Below, piece after piece: positions 8,536 to 18,938 of a stretch of 64,000 nt of DNA. The DNA comes from an uncultured Roseibium sp. Lineage in GTDB: Bacteria; Pseudomonadota; Alphaproteobacteria; Rhizobiales; Stappiaceae. The stretch is from contig NZ_OY769915.1 in the NCBI RefSeq assembly GCF_963669205.1, positions 6,218,501-6,282,500 on the forward strand, in the 5' to 3' direction. The position numbers were made by a program, and so were the translations under genes. Below the pieces are notes generated by a model, which saw only the letters and a list, made by a program, of their open reading frames with translations, searched no databases and was not told the origin of the DNA. Every line of letters begins with the position of its first letter. Within the stretch, counting starts at the first letter, position 1.

Positions 8536-8838
8536 GTGAACCTTACTCCGCGCGAGAAGGACAAACTGCTCGTTTCGATGGCCGCAATGGTTGCCCGCCG
8601 CCGTCTTGAGCGGGGGGTCAAGCTCAATCATCCCGAAGCCATCGCCCTGATAACGGACTTCGTTGTTGAAGGTGCAAGAGACGGGCGGTCCGTTGCCGAT
8701 CTCATGGCCGCCGGGGCAACGGTGATCACGCGAGGCCAGGTCATGGAAGGCGTGGCCGAGATGATTCACGACGTTCAGGTGGAAGCAACTTTTCCAGACG
8801 GAACGAAACTCGTGACCGTTCACGAGCCGATCCGCTAA
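8536..8838 (+). CDS. ureA: Urease subunit gamma
   Basis: This 100-residue protein matches urease gamma throughout: MNLTPREKDKLLVSMAAMVA at the start, LNHPEAIALITDFVVEGARDG in the middle and HDVQVEATFPDGTKLVTVHEPI at the end. It is part of the (alpha-beta-gamma)3 enzyme that hydrolyses urea to ammonia and carbamate. The start is GTG at 8536, with TTTGGAGGAT giving an excellent ribosome binding site. It sits between ureD and ureB with short gaps, as in most bacterial urease operons. Confidence 0.97.
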   Translation: MNLTPREKDKLLVSMAAMVARRRLERGVKLNHPEAIALITDFVVEGARDGRSVADLMAAGATVITRGQVMEGVAEMIHDVQVEATFPDGTKLVTVHEPIR

Positions 8839-8873
8839 GCCTTTCTGTCCTCCAGGATATCAGGAGTTTGCAA

Positions 8874-9179
8874 ATGATCCCGGGCGAAATCTTTCCGGCT
8901 GAAGGTGAAATCGAGTTGAACACCGGGCTTGAAACCGTCGAACTCGACGTCTCCAACACCGGGGACCGGCCTGTCCAGGTCGGCAGCCACTATCACTTCG
9001 CGGAAACCAATAGCGGCCTTTCCTTCGATCGTGAAAAGGCCAGGGGCATGCGCCTGGACATTCCGGCCGGCACCGCCGTCCGGTTCGAACCCGGTCAGAC
9101 GAGATCCGTGACCCTTGTGCCGTATCGCGGCAACCGGACCGTTTACGGCTTCAACCAGAAGGTCATGGGCCCGCTATGA
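8874..9179 (+). CDS. ureB: Urease subunit beta
   Basis: This 101-residue urease beta subunit begins MIPGEIFPAEGEIELN and includes VGSHYHFAETN and a C-terminal VYGFN segment. All are characteristic of the family. The frame can be extended two codons to a TTG at 8868, but ATG at 8874 lies seven bases after CAGGAG and is preferred. Here alpha, beta and gamma are separate polypeptides. The next gene is not ureC but an inserted LprI-like gene. Confidence 0.96.
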   Translation: MIPGEIFPAEGEIELNTGLETVELDVSNTGDRPVQVGSHYHFAETNSGLSFDREKARGMRLDIPAGTAVRFEPGQTRSVTLVPYRGNRTVYGFNQKVMGPL

Positions 9180-9246
9180 CCGTCGCGGCCAACCCGGACC
9201 CGGATCCACGCCGGCGAACCGGAAGAACCTGCGGGGGCCTCGGCAG

Positions 9247-9654
9247 ATGATGCGCCTCTTGCTCGCAGCAACCCTCTGCACCTGCCTGACCCCTCACGTG
9301 GTCGCGCAGGAGAACATCGACTGCGGCTATCCGCTCAACAACAACGAGCGCACCTACTGCGCCGAAAAGGCGCTGGCCGAAGCCAACACAAATCTCGACA
9401 CCGTTTACCGGGACCTCCTCGCGAAGACCGTTCAGATGGATGACGCCCTGCCGGATCACCTGAAAGGCGCGCCGGCGGCACTTGAAGAGGCCCAGGCCGC
9501 CTGGGTCTCCTATCGCGAACTCGACTGCAAGGCCTACAGCTTTCCCTTCATGGGAGGCACCCGGGGCAACGACCTTTACCGGAACTGCATGATCGTCATG
9601 ACGATGCAGCGCATCGACGATCTGACCGCAACACTTGAAGACTACGGCAACTGA
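9247..9654 (+). CDS. DUF1311/LprI-like secreted protein inside the urease operon
   Basis: From ATG at 9247 this is a 135-residue protein with a clear signal peptide (LLLAATLCTCLTPHVVAQ). The mature domain has the LprI/DUF1311 pattern: DCGYPLNNNERTYCAEKALAEA, a helix ending in YRDLL, AQAAWVSYRELDCKAYS, and a late cysteine in YRNCMI. Conserved cysteines suggest disulphide bonding in the periplasm. The family was named after a mycobacterial lysozyme inhibitor; most members are uncharacterised. It lies 67 bp after ureB and 18 bp before ureC on the same strand, so it is very likely cotranscribed with urease. A role in urease biology is not shown. Confidence 0.8.
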   Translation: MMRLLLAATLCTCLTPHVVAQENIDCGYPLNNNERTYCAEKALAEANTNLDTVYRDLLAKTVQMDDALPDHLKGAPAALEEAQAAWVSYRELDCKAYSFPFMGGTRGNDLYRNCMIVMTMQRIDDLTATLEDYGN

Positions 9655-9672
9655 TCGCCGACAGGAGCAAAC

Positions 9673-11385
9673 ATGGCCTACAAAATGCCACGTGCCGCCT
9701 ACGCGGACATGTTCGGACCGACAACCGGCGACCGGATGCGCCTTGCCGATACCGAGCTGATCATCGAGGTGGAAAAGGATTTCACCACTTACGGCGAAGA
9801 AGTGAAATTCGGCGGCGGCAAGGTGATCCGGGACGGCATGGGCCAGTCACAGGCGCCCCGGTCGGCGGGCGCAGTCGACACGGTCATCACCAATGCCCTG
9901 ATTGTCGATCACTGGGGGATCGTGAAGGCGGATGTCGGACTGAAAGACGGCCGCATCGTCGGCATCGGCAAGGCGGGCAACCCGGACGTCCAGCCCGGTG
10001 TCGACATCATCGTCGGACCCGGGACCGAAGCCATCGCAGGCGAGGGCAAGATCCTGACCGCCGGAGCCCTCGACGTGCACATCCATTTCATCTGTCCGCA
10101 GCAGATTGAAGAAGCCCTGATGTCCGGTGTCACGACGATGCTCGGCGGCGGCACCGGACCGGCCACCGGCACCAACGCAACGACTTGTACGCCCGGGCCG
10201 TGGCACATCTCGCGCATGCTTCAGTCGGCCGACAGCTTTCCGATGAACCTGGCCTTTGCCGGCAAGGGCAACGCGTCGTTGCCCGCGGCCCTTGAAGAAC
10301 AGATCATGGCCGGGGCCTGCGCCCTGAAGCTGCACGAGGACTGGGGCACGACACCGGCAGCAATCGACACCTGCCTGTCGGTTGCCGACGAATACGACGT
10401 TCAGGTCATGATCCACACCGACACGCTGAACGAGTCCGGCTTTGTGGAAAACACGACGGCGTCCTTCAAGGATCGCACGATCCACGCATTTCACACGGAA
10501 GGCGCGGGCGGCGGGCACGCGCCGGACATCATCAAGGTCTGCGGCGAGCTGAACGTGCTGCCGTCCTCGACCAACCCGACGCGGCCCTACACGGTCAACA
10601 CGCTGGAAGAGCACCTGGACATGCTGATGGTCTGCCATCACCTGGACAGCTCGATCCCGGAAGATGTCGCCTTCGCCGAAAGCCGCATTCGCAAGGAAAC
10701 GATTGCCGCGGAAGATATCCTGCACGACATGGGTGCGTTTTCGATCATCGCGTCCGACAGCCAGGCCATGGGCCGCGTCGGCGAGGTGGTGATCAGAACG
10801 CTTCAGACAGCCCACAAGATGAAGGTCCAGCGCGGCCGTCTCGCGGAAGAAACCGGCGAGAACGACAATTTCCGCGTGAAGCGTTACATGGCCAAGATGA
10901 CCATCAACCCGGCCATTGCCCACGGACTTGACCAGCATGTCGGGTCCGTGGAGATCGGCAAGCTGGCGGATCTGGTGCTCTGGGATCCGAAATTCTTCGG
11001 GGTCAAACCCGACATGGTACTGAAACTCGGCACCATCGCGGCCGCGCCGATGGGAGATCCGAACGCGTCGATCCCGACGCCGCAACCGGTTCATTACCGG
11101 CCGATGTTCGGCGCCTTCGGCAAGGCCATGACGGAAAGCCGGGTGACCTTCGTCTCCCAGGCGGCTTATGACACGAACATCAAGCAGAAGGCCGGGCTCG
11201 ACAGTCTTGTGTTGCCGGTGAAGAACGTCCGCGGCGGTATCTCCAAAAAATCGATGGTTCTCAACGATGCGACCCCGGACATCGAGGTACACCCGGAAAC
11301 ATACGAAGTGCGCGCCGACGGCGAACTGCTGACTTGCGAACCGGCAGAGGTCCTGCCGATGGCGCAGCGATACTTCCTGTTTTAA
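9673..11385 (+). CDS. ureC: Urease subunit alpha
   Basis: This 570-residue catalytic subunit of urease contains the metal-binding HIH in ALDVHIHFICPQ near residue 138. The lysine that is carbamylated to bridge the two nickel ions is in ALKLHEDWG near residue 220. Other family segments are the ligand histidine in MIHTDTLNESGF, the flap-region VCHHLD and IASDSQAMGRVGE. Urea is hydrolysed in the cytoplasm to ammonia and carbamate. AGGAG precedes the ATG. It is followed after 32 bp by a glutathione transferase gene rather than directly by ureE. Confidence 0.98.
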   Translation: MAYKMPRAAYADMFGPTTGDRMRLADTELIIEVEKDFTTYGEEVKFGGGKVIRDGMGQSQAPRSAGAVDTVITNALIVDHWGIVKADVGLKDGRIVGIGKAGNPDVQPGVDIIVGPGTEAIAGEGKILTAGALDVHIHFICPQQIEEALMSGVTTMLGGGTGPATGTNATTCTPGPWHISRMLQSADSFPMNLAFAGKGNASLPAALEEQIMAGACALKLHEDWGTTPAAIDTCLSVADEYDVQVMIHTDTLNESGFVENTTASFKDRTIHAFHTEGAGGGHAPDIIKVCGELNVLPSSTNPTRPYTVNTLEEHLDMLMVCHHLDSSIPEDVAFAESRIRKETIAAEDILHDMGAFSIIASDSQAMGRVGEVVIRTLQTAHKMKVQRGRLAEETGENDNFRVKRYMAKMTINPAIAHGLDQHVGSVEIGKLADLVLWDPKFFGVKPDMVLKLGTIAAAPMGDPNASIPTPQPVHYRPMFGAFGKAMTESRVTFVSQAAYDTNIKQKAGLDSLVLPVKNVRGGISKKSMVLNDATPDIEVHPETYEVRADGELLTCEPAEVLPMAQRYFLF

Positions 11386-11417
11386 GGTCCGAACGAACAC
11401 TCGTTTGGGAGAAGACA

Positions 11418-12020
11418 ATGTACAAGATCGTCGGATTTCCGAGGACCCGGGCCATGCGGGTGATGTGGCTGCTGGAGGAACTTGGCGAACCTTACGAGAT
11501 TGACCCTGCGCTGCCGCAGTCGGAAGACGCCCGCAGCTTCAATCCGAGCGGCAAGGTGCCGATCCTGATCGACGGGGAGGCGGCCATCACGGACTCCGTG
11601 GCCATCTGCACATACCTGGCCGACAAGCACGGCCGGTTCACCTTTCCGGCCGGAACTCTAGAGCGCGCGCTGCAGGACAGCTTCACCCAGTTCGGCATTG
11701 ACGTCCTGGAGGGCGCGCTTTGGACCGCCTCGAAGAACACGTTCATTCACCCGGTAGAGATGCGGGTTCCGGAGATCAAGAAAGTCTGCAACATGGAATT
11801 CCAGACCGGATTGGAAACGCTCGAAAAACGCGTTGGCGCAGGCCCCTACGCGATGGGAGAGACCTTCACGATCGCCGATATCATCATCGGGCATTGTTCC
11901 GGCTGGGCGGTTGCCGCAAAGTTCGACCTTCCGAAGGACGGACCTGTCTACGACTATTTCAAGCGCTTGCGGCAACGCCCGGCGTTCAAGGCCATGAAGG
12001 CGAAGGTCGACGCAGCATAA
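11418..12020 (+). CDS. Glutathione S-transferase family protein, embedded in urease operon
   Basis: This is a 200-residue cytosolic GST. The N-terminal thioredoxin-like domain has MYKIVGFPRTRAMRVMWLLEEL and the cis-proline and glutathione-binding segment NPSGKVPILIDGEAAITDSVAI. The C-terminal helical domain has the hydrophobic staple region FTIADIIIGH. The frame begins upstream at 11334 inside ureC, but ATG at 11418 has GGGAGAAG before it. Its TAA stop overlaps the ureE ATG by one base, so translation is coupled to ureE. Why a GST sits between the structural and nickel-loading genes is unknown. Confidence 0.88.
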   Translation: MYKIVGFPRTRAMRVMWLLEELGEPYEIDPALPQSEDARSFNPSGKVPILIDGEAAITDSVAICTYLADKHGRFTFPAGTLERALQDSFTQFGIDVLEGALWTASKNTFIHPVEMRVPEIKKVCNMEFQTGLETLEKRVGAGPYAMGETFTIADIIIGHCSGWAVAAKFDLPKDGPVYDYFKRLRQRPAFKAMKAKVDAA

Positions 12021-12532
12021 TGATACGTGTCCAGAAAATTCATCCCGCCGGTGGCTGGAAAGGTGACCCGTCAGACCGGATAACACTCGATCTCGATGAC
12101 CGGTACCGGCGGCGCGCCGTCCTGAGCGGAGAAACGGGCCTGACCTTTCTGCTCGACGAGCCAAACGCGGTGCACCTGCGGCACGCCGACGGCCTTGAGC
12201 TGGAGGATGGACGGATTGTGGAGGTGGTGGCGGAGCCGGAGGATCTTGTCGAAATCGAAGCCGAAGACACCGCGCATCTCATCAAGATCGCCTGGCATCT
12301 GGGCAACCGGCACCTGCCGACGCAGCTGATGGGCGAAACCCTCAGGATCCGCCGCGATCACGTCATCGAGGACATGGTGGCAAAGCTCGGCGGACGATTG
12401 AAACCGCTGCAGGCGCCTTTCGACCCGGAAGGAGGCGCTTACGGACACGGCCGCACGCACAGTCACGATCACGGGCACCGTCATGTTCCCGGGCATGATC
12501 ACCATCACGGCCACGGGCACGGCCATGACTGA
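12020..12532 (+). CDS. ureE: Urease accessory protein UreE (nickel chaperone)
   Basis: The 170-residue UreE begins at the ATG overlapping the GST stop (TAATG). The N-terminal domain contains LDLDDRYRRR and LLDEPNAVHLRHADGL. The C-terminal metal-binding domain contains AWHLGNRHLPTQ. The protein ends in a histidine-rich tail (HGRTHSHDHGHRH, then HDHHHGHGHGHD) that can store or deliver nickel. UreE dimers hand nickel to the UreG complex. The end overlaps ureF by eight bases, which supports coupled translation. Confidence 0.94.
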   Translation: MIRVQKIHPAGGWKGDPSDRITLDLDDRYRRRAVLSGETGLTFLLDEPNAVHLRHADGLELEDGRIVEVVAEPEDLVEIEAEDTAHLIKIAWHLGNRHLPTQLMGETLRIRRDHVIEDMVAKLGGRLKPLQAPFDPEGGAYGHGRTHSHDHGHRHVPGHDHHHGHGHGHD

Positions 12533-13231
12533 ACAGATCTCGCCCGCCGCACTGTACCGATTGATGACCTTTCTCTCCCCCGCCTTCCCGGTCGGCGCCT
12601 TCACCTACAGCCACGGACTGGAGCAGGTGATCGAACAGGGTGTGGTGACGGATCGCCTCGAACTCGAACGATGGCTGCAGGATGTCCTGCGTCACGGGGC
12701 AGGGCGCACCGACGCGATCCTGCTTGCCGAAACATGTCGCAATTTTCCGGCAAACGACAAAAACGGCGTTCAGGATCTTCGCGAGCTCGGCCTTGCGTTG
12801 CAGCCCTCCCGGGAGAGACGTCTGGAAACCACCGCCCAGGGCACGGCGTTCATCCGGACCGTGCAAAAAAGCTGGAGACCGCAGGGCAGCGGGTCGGCCG
12901 CTCGCTTTCACGAACTTGTCGACGCCGATCAGGACGACTGGCCCTATCCGGTCGCGGTCGGCCTAGTCTGTGCGGCACATGGGATCCCGGCCGGGACGGC
13001 GGTCACGTCCTTTCTCCAGGCGTTTGCCGCCAACCTTGTTTCCGCAGCGATCCGGGCTGTACCCCTCGGACAGAATGACGGGCAGCTTGTCGTCGCCAAC
13101 CTGGAAGCGGTCATTTTTGGCGTTTCCGAAGAGGCGCTCCGGTCAGGGCTCGACGATCTCGGCAGCTCAACCTTCCTCGCGGACATCGCCTCAATGGCGC
13201 ATGAAACACAGTATTCGAGGCTTTTTCGCTC

Positions 13232-13235
<4 letters not shown>
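12525..13235 (+). CDS. ureF: Urease accessory protein UreF
   Basis: This 236-residue helical protein has the UreF hallmark LMTFLSPAFPVGAFTYSHGLE near the N-terminus, followed by typical alternating helices ending in MAHETQYSRLFRS. UreF recruits UreG to the UreD-apo-urease complex. The open frame starts at 12483 within ureE, but ATG at 12525 gives the normal family N-terminus. It overlaps ureG by four bases (ATGA). Confidence 0.93.
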
Positions 13236-13849
<614 letters not shown>

Positions 13850-13945
13850 GCGGCCTGAGGCCGGATGCGCGCAGAACAACATCACGCTTGATCTTTCAAC
13901 CGTTTCCACTCACCCTGCATCCTCAAAAATGCGGAGGGCAGAACC

Positions 13946-14347
13946 ATGATGTTTGACGGTATCAATCTCTTGGCTGTGGCGGTTGCCGGCGTGGCATCGT
14001 TCATATTCGGATCGATCTGGTACGGCGTGCTGGGCAAGGCCTGGATGGCGGCGGCCAGCCTGAGCGAGGAGCAGACCAGACCGGACCCGGTGACGCTCGG
14101 CCTGACTTTTGTTTGCCAGCTGGTGATGGCTTTCGTGTTCGCCGGCGTGATCTACCACGCCGGTCAGACATCGATCCGCGCCGGACTGATATCCGCGCTG
14201 ATGATCTGGGTCGGCATAGTCATGACAACGCAGATCATCAACCACCGCTTTCAGGGCAAACCCTGGAGCCTCACGCTGATCGACGGTGGTCACTGGCTTG
14301 GCGTGCTGATTGTCCAGGGTGTGGTGATCGGCTGGTTCGGCTCCTGA
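13946..14347 (+). CDS. DUF1761-type membrane protein
   Basis: This 133-residue protein has four predicted membrane helices: residues about 8-28, 56-76, 83-103 and 113-131. It starts NLLAVAVAGVASFIFGSIWYGVLGK and includes a WVGIVMTTQIINHRFQG segment typical of DUF1761 proteins. No function is known for the family. GGAGGG lies eight bases before the first ATG. It follows ureG by 96 bp on the same strand and may or may not belong to the same transcript. Confidence 0.75.
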   Translation: MMFDGINLLAVAVAGVASFIFGSIWYGVLGKAWMAAASLSEEQTRPDPVTLGLTFVCQLVMAFVFAGVIYHAGQTSIRAGLISALMIWVGIVMTTQIINHRFQGKPWSLTLIDGGHWLGVLIVQGVVIGWFGS

Positions 14348-14572
14348 AACCGCACGCGCACGGAGCAGTCAAAGTCCGGGTCAACCACGAGACTTACGCC
14401 TAAATCACTACGTATTTGAACGCATTAGACCAAGGACTCGGCGACTAAAGGACTAAAGTTTGGTTCTGGACGCCCATGGGGGCGATCAGCATAATGGCCC
14501 CGGCAAACAAACTGGCAGCGGGGAGGATGATGTGTGCCCGCGCCGGTTCATATTGTTTCGGGAGGTTCTCAT

Positions 14573-16507
<1,935 letters not shown>

Positions 16508-16530
16508 TGAAACCCGCACCCTGAATACGG

Positions 16531-16561
16531 AAAAGCCCGCCGGATCGGCGGGCTTTTTTTT
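16531..16561 (+). terminator. Rho-independent terminator after acsA
   Basis: AAGCCCGCC-GGATC-GGCGGGCTT forms a nine-base GC-rich stem, followed by eight T residues. The reverse strand also ends in TTTT, so it may stop transcription of the convergent TadG-like gene as well. Confidence 0.9.
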
Positions 16562-16577
16562 GAATATCGGCGCCGAG

Positions 16578-17927
16578 TTATTGCGACAGGAAGACCTGCT
16601 GGATCTTCTTGGCAATGTTCGAGAAGGCTGCGATCAGGTCGTCGGACGATGTCGCGACGTAGTATTTGCCTTCATCGGCACATTCTTCCATGACGCGCGC
16701 CTGGCTCGAAGACGTGGCGGTTCCGAAATAGACCGTATAGATCGTGATCCCGGCATCCTTCATCGCCGAACACAGCCGCAGGGCGCGCTGCGAGGGCTGA
16801 CCGGAATAACCGCTCCCGGCCTTTTCGATCCAGTAGTCATTCGTTCCGCCGTAGCACGGCCCGTAATACCTGCTGAAATCGTCACACTCGGAGTAGGTCA
16901 GCGTGTGCTTGTCATAGTAGGTGTTGAACGCACCATCGGTCATGATCAGCGCGAATTTCAGCACTTCGCTGTTCGAATAGGCCGCAGGCTCCGATTCGGT
17001 CGGCCAGAGGTCTTTCCAGTTGGGCGAGAGCGTGTACCAGCCGATGCCGATGCCTGTCTGTGCAGCCGTATATCCCTCGGTCTCCAGGTTCTCAATCGCG
17101 GTCAGCAGGGTATCCCGGTTGTCCGTCAGCGGCTCCAGGACCGAGTCCGAGCAGTCCTGGCTCCGGCGCGTTCCCGAGCCGTCACCGGCCGGTTCAACCG
17201 TGTAGCTGGCATCGGTGTATTTTTCGTCGCCGTCACGCTCGGTAACGCATCTTGTGCTGATACCCCCGGTCGCAGCCGACGCGTAGCTGTCCATGTTCAC
17301 ACCCACGCTGTACGGAACCAGCGAGATCTTGACCTTGCTTTCCTCGCCGTCTGCAGGAATGAGGATGTTGACCACCGATTCAGCTGCGTCCTTCAGATCG
17401 TTGAGCGCCCAGCCCATCGATCCGGTCACGTCGACCACCATCGCCATTTCAACGTCGAAGCGCGAATAGGTCACCTGTGAATTTGTTCCGAAGGTGAAGG
17501 TCTCGGGACCGAACGCTGTCTGACCGTAACCGCCGAAGTCGATGAAGAGATTGTCCATCGTGGCGGCGGAACTGACGGTGATCAGGCCGTTGTCGCTATC
17601 CACGGTGAAGGAAAGATTTTCGATCGCTTCATCGAGGAAGTCGGCGTCTGCAAGGTTGGCGTTGAACGAATCCGTGATGACGTCCTTGATCTGGTCGTTC
17701 GTCATCTCCTGCGTCGACAGGTCGGTGGCTGCGGCAAGCGCCGCCGCATCAAGCGCGTAGGAAAGTTTTTCGCGCGCGTTCACAACCCTGGACACGTCCA
17801 CCGCAGCACCGGCCATCACCACGATGATGATGATCATGATACCGAAGAGGGGAATAATCGCGCCGTCCCGATCTTTGCGGAACCGCCGGATCAAATTGTA
17901 AAAATACGGAATTTGTTTATTGCTCAT
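16578..17927 (-). CDS. TadG-like pilus-assembly protein with von Willebrand A domain
   Basis: This 449-residue protein has an N-terminal Tad-type membrane helix (DGAIIPLFGIMIIIIVVMAG, about residues 22-41). After a region resembling TadE/TadG (NAREKLSYALDAAALAAA) comes a VWA domain. Its metal-ion-dependent adhesion motif is VVDVTGSM (DxTxS). Late in the protein are ALIMTDGAFNTYY and several cysteines. The family anchors in the inner membrane and projects outward, in many species as part of tight-adherence pilus loci. No other tad gene is in the window, so this is an orphan copy whose function is open. Confidence 0.82.
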   Translation of the reverse strand: MSNKQIPYFYNLIRRFRKDRDGAIIPLFGIMIIIIVVMAGAAVDVSRVVNAREKLSYALDAAALAAATDLSTQEMTNDQIKDVITDSFNANLADADFLDEAIENLSFTVDSDNGLITVSSAATMDNLFIDFGGYGQTAFGPETFTFGTNSQVTYSRFDVEMAMVVDVTGSMGWALNDLKDAAESVVNILIPADGEESKVKISLVPYSVGVNMDSYASAATGGISTRCVTERDGDEKYTDASYTVEPAGDGSGTRRSQDCSDSVLEPLTDNRDTLLTAIENLETEGYTAAQTGIGIGWYTLSPNWKDLWPTESEPAAYSNSEVLKFALIMTDGAFNTYYDKHTLTYSECDDFSRYYGPCYGGTNDYWIEKAGSGYSGQPSQRALRLCSAMKDAGITIYTVYFGTATSSSQARVMEECADEGKYYVATSSDDLIAAFSNIAKKIQQVFLSQ

Positions 17928-18084
17928 GACTGCCTCACAGCTCTCATGAAACAGTTATTACATAAAAGTACCTAAATTCTTAAATGGACCTTCGAAAAGA
18001 AGTAAAAGATCTCTTAATTCGAACGGCAAAATGCAAACAATCAAGTTCTAGGCGGATTAAAACCCGGCGCGAACTCTGCGTATG

Positions 18085-18642
18085 TTACGGTTCGAGTTCG
18101 GTATCCCAATAAAGAAAATCCATCCAGCTTTCGTGGAGGTAGTTTGGCGGGAACCCGCGTCCGTTGTTGTGAAGATCCTGGATCGTCGGCTGAAATGGCA
18201 TGTGCATCGGCCACATGTTGAGCTGTTTGCACGATTTGTTCGACTTGCGCAGGTTACAGGGCGAGCAGGCCGTGATCACGTTTTCCCAGGTTGTCAGGCC
18301 ACCCTTTGATCTTGGAATGAGATGATCGAATGTGAGTTCGTCTTTCGAGCCGCAATATTGGCACTGAAATTTGTCGCGAAGGAAGACGTTGAAGCGGGTG
18401 AAGGCGGGATATCTGCTGGGTTTCACAAAGGTCTTGAGGGAGACGACGCTCGGCAATCGGAATTCAAAGCTCGGACTTCGGACTGCCGCATCATATTCGG
18501 CAACAATATTCACGCGATCAAGGAAGACCGCCTTGATCGTGTCCTGCCAAGACCACAATGACAAGGGATAGTAACTCAAAGGCCGGTAATCCGCATTGAG
18601 TACCAACGCCGGATGGGCTCCCGGCGAAACCGCAATCGTCAC
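18085..18642 (-). CDS. HNH endonuclease
   Basis: This 185-residue protein carries an HNH domain in its second half: CQYCG, then DHLIPRSKGG, then WENVITACSPCN. That gives two CxxC zinc ligand pairs around the catalytic His motif. The N-terminal half (LVLNADYRPLSYYPLSLWSW) is typical of a conserved proteobacterial subgroup. The cellular role is not established. The start is GTG at 18642 with GGAGCGGAAG before it. It stands alone, with a 296-bp gap to the leuC end that contains only the leuC terminator and an unremarkable sequence. Confidence 0.87.
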   Translation of the reverse strand: MTIAVSPGAHPALVLNADYRPLSYYPLSLWSWQDTIKAVFLDRVNIVAEYDAAVRSPSFEFRLPSVVSLKTFVKPSRYPAFTRFNVFLRDKFQCQYCGSKDELTFDHLIPRSKGGLTTWENVITACSPCNLRKSNKSCKQLNMWPMHMPFQPTIQDLHNNGRGFPPNYLHESWMDFLYWDTELEP

Positions 18643-18874
18643 CTTCCGCTCCTCACACCTGCTCAGTTCTTCCGGTGTCCGGTCAATCGGACAGCGGAAT
18701 ATGTCCTTTTGTGACGGGAGTATTGTAGTGCCGAGGTGACAGTCTTGTGAAGCCCGTGAAATTCATTTCTGGAGACTGTCGCCGAAACGTGTTTTGCGCC
18801 CCGAGGTTTTTCTTAAAACTATGAATCAGTTAGACAAATCTCGCATATCCGGGGAAAAATGTTTGATTTCGGCG

Positions 18875-18905
18875 AAAAACAACAAGGGCGCCAATGGCGC
18901 CCTTG
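18875..18905 (-). terminator. Rho-independent terminator of leuC
   Basis: On the minus strand CAAGGGCGCC-ATT-GGCGCCCTTG forms a perfect ten-base stem followed by TTGTTTTT. It starts 34 bp past the leuC stop codon. Confidence 0.85.
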
Positions 18906-18938
18906 GAAACGATCCGTGAACCTTGCGGACAATTCGAA

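Noticed and set aside
9847..11418. Open frame of 523 codons on the minus strand opposite ureC
   Set aside because: It lies entirely opposite the conserved ureC gene, and its product is Arg/His/Asp-rich with no family features. High-GC genes routinely leave such antisense frames.
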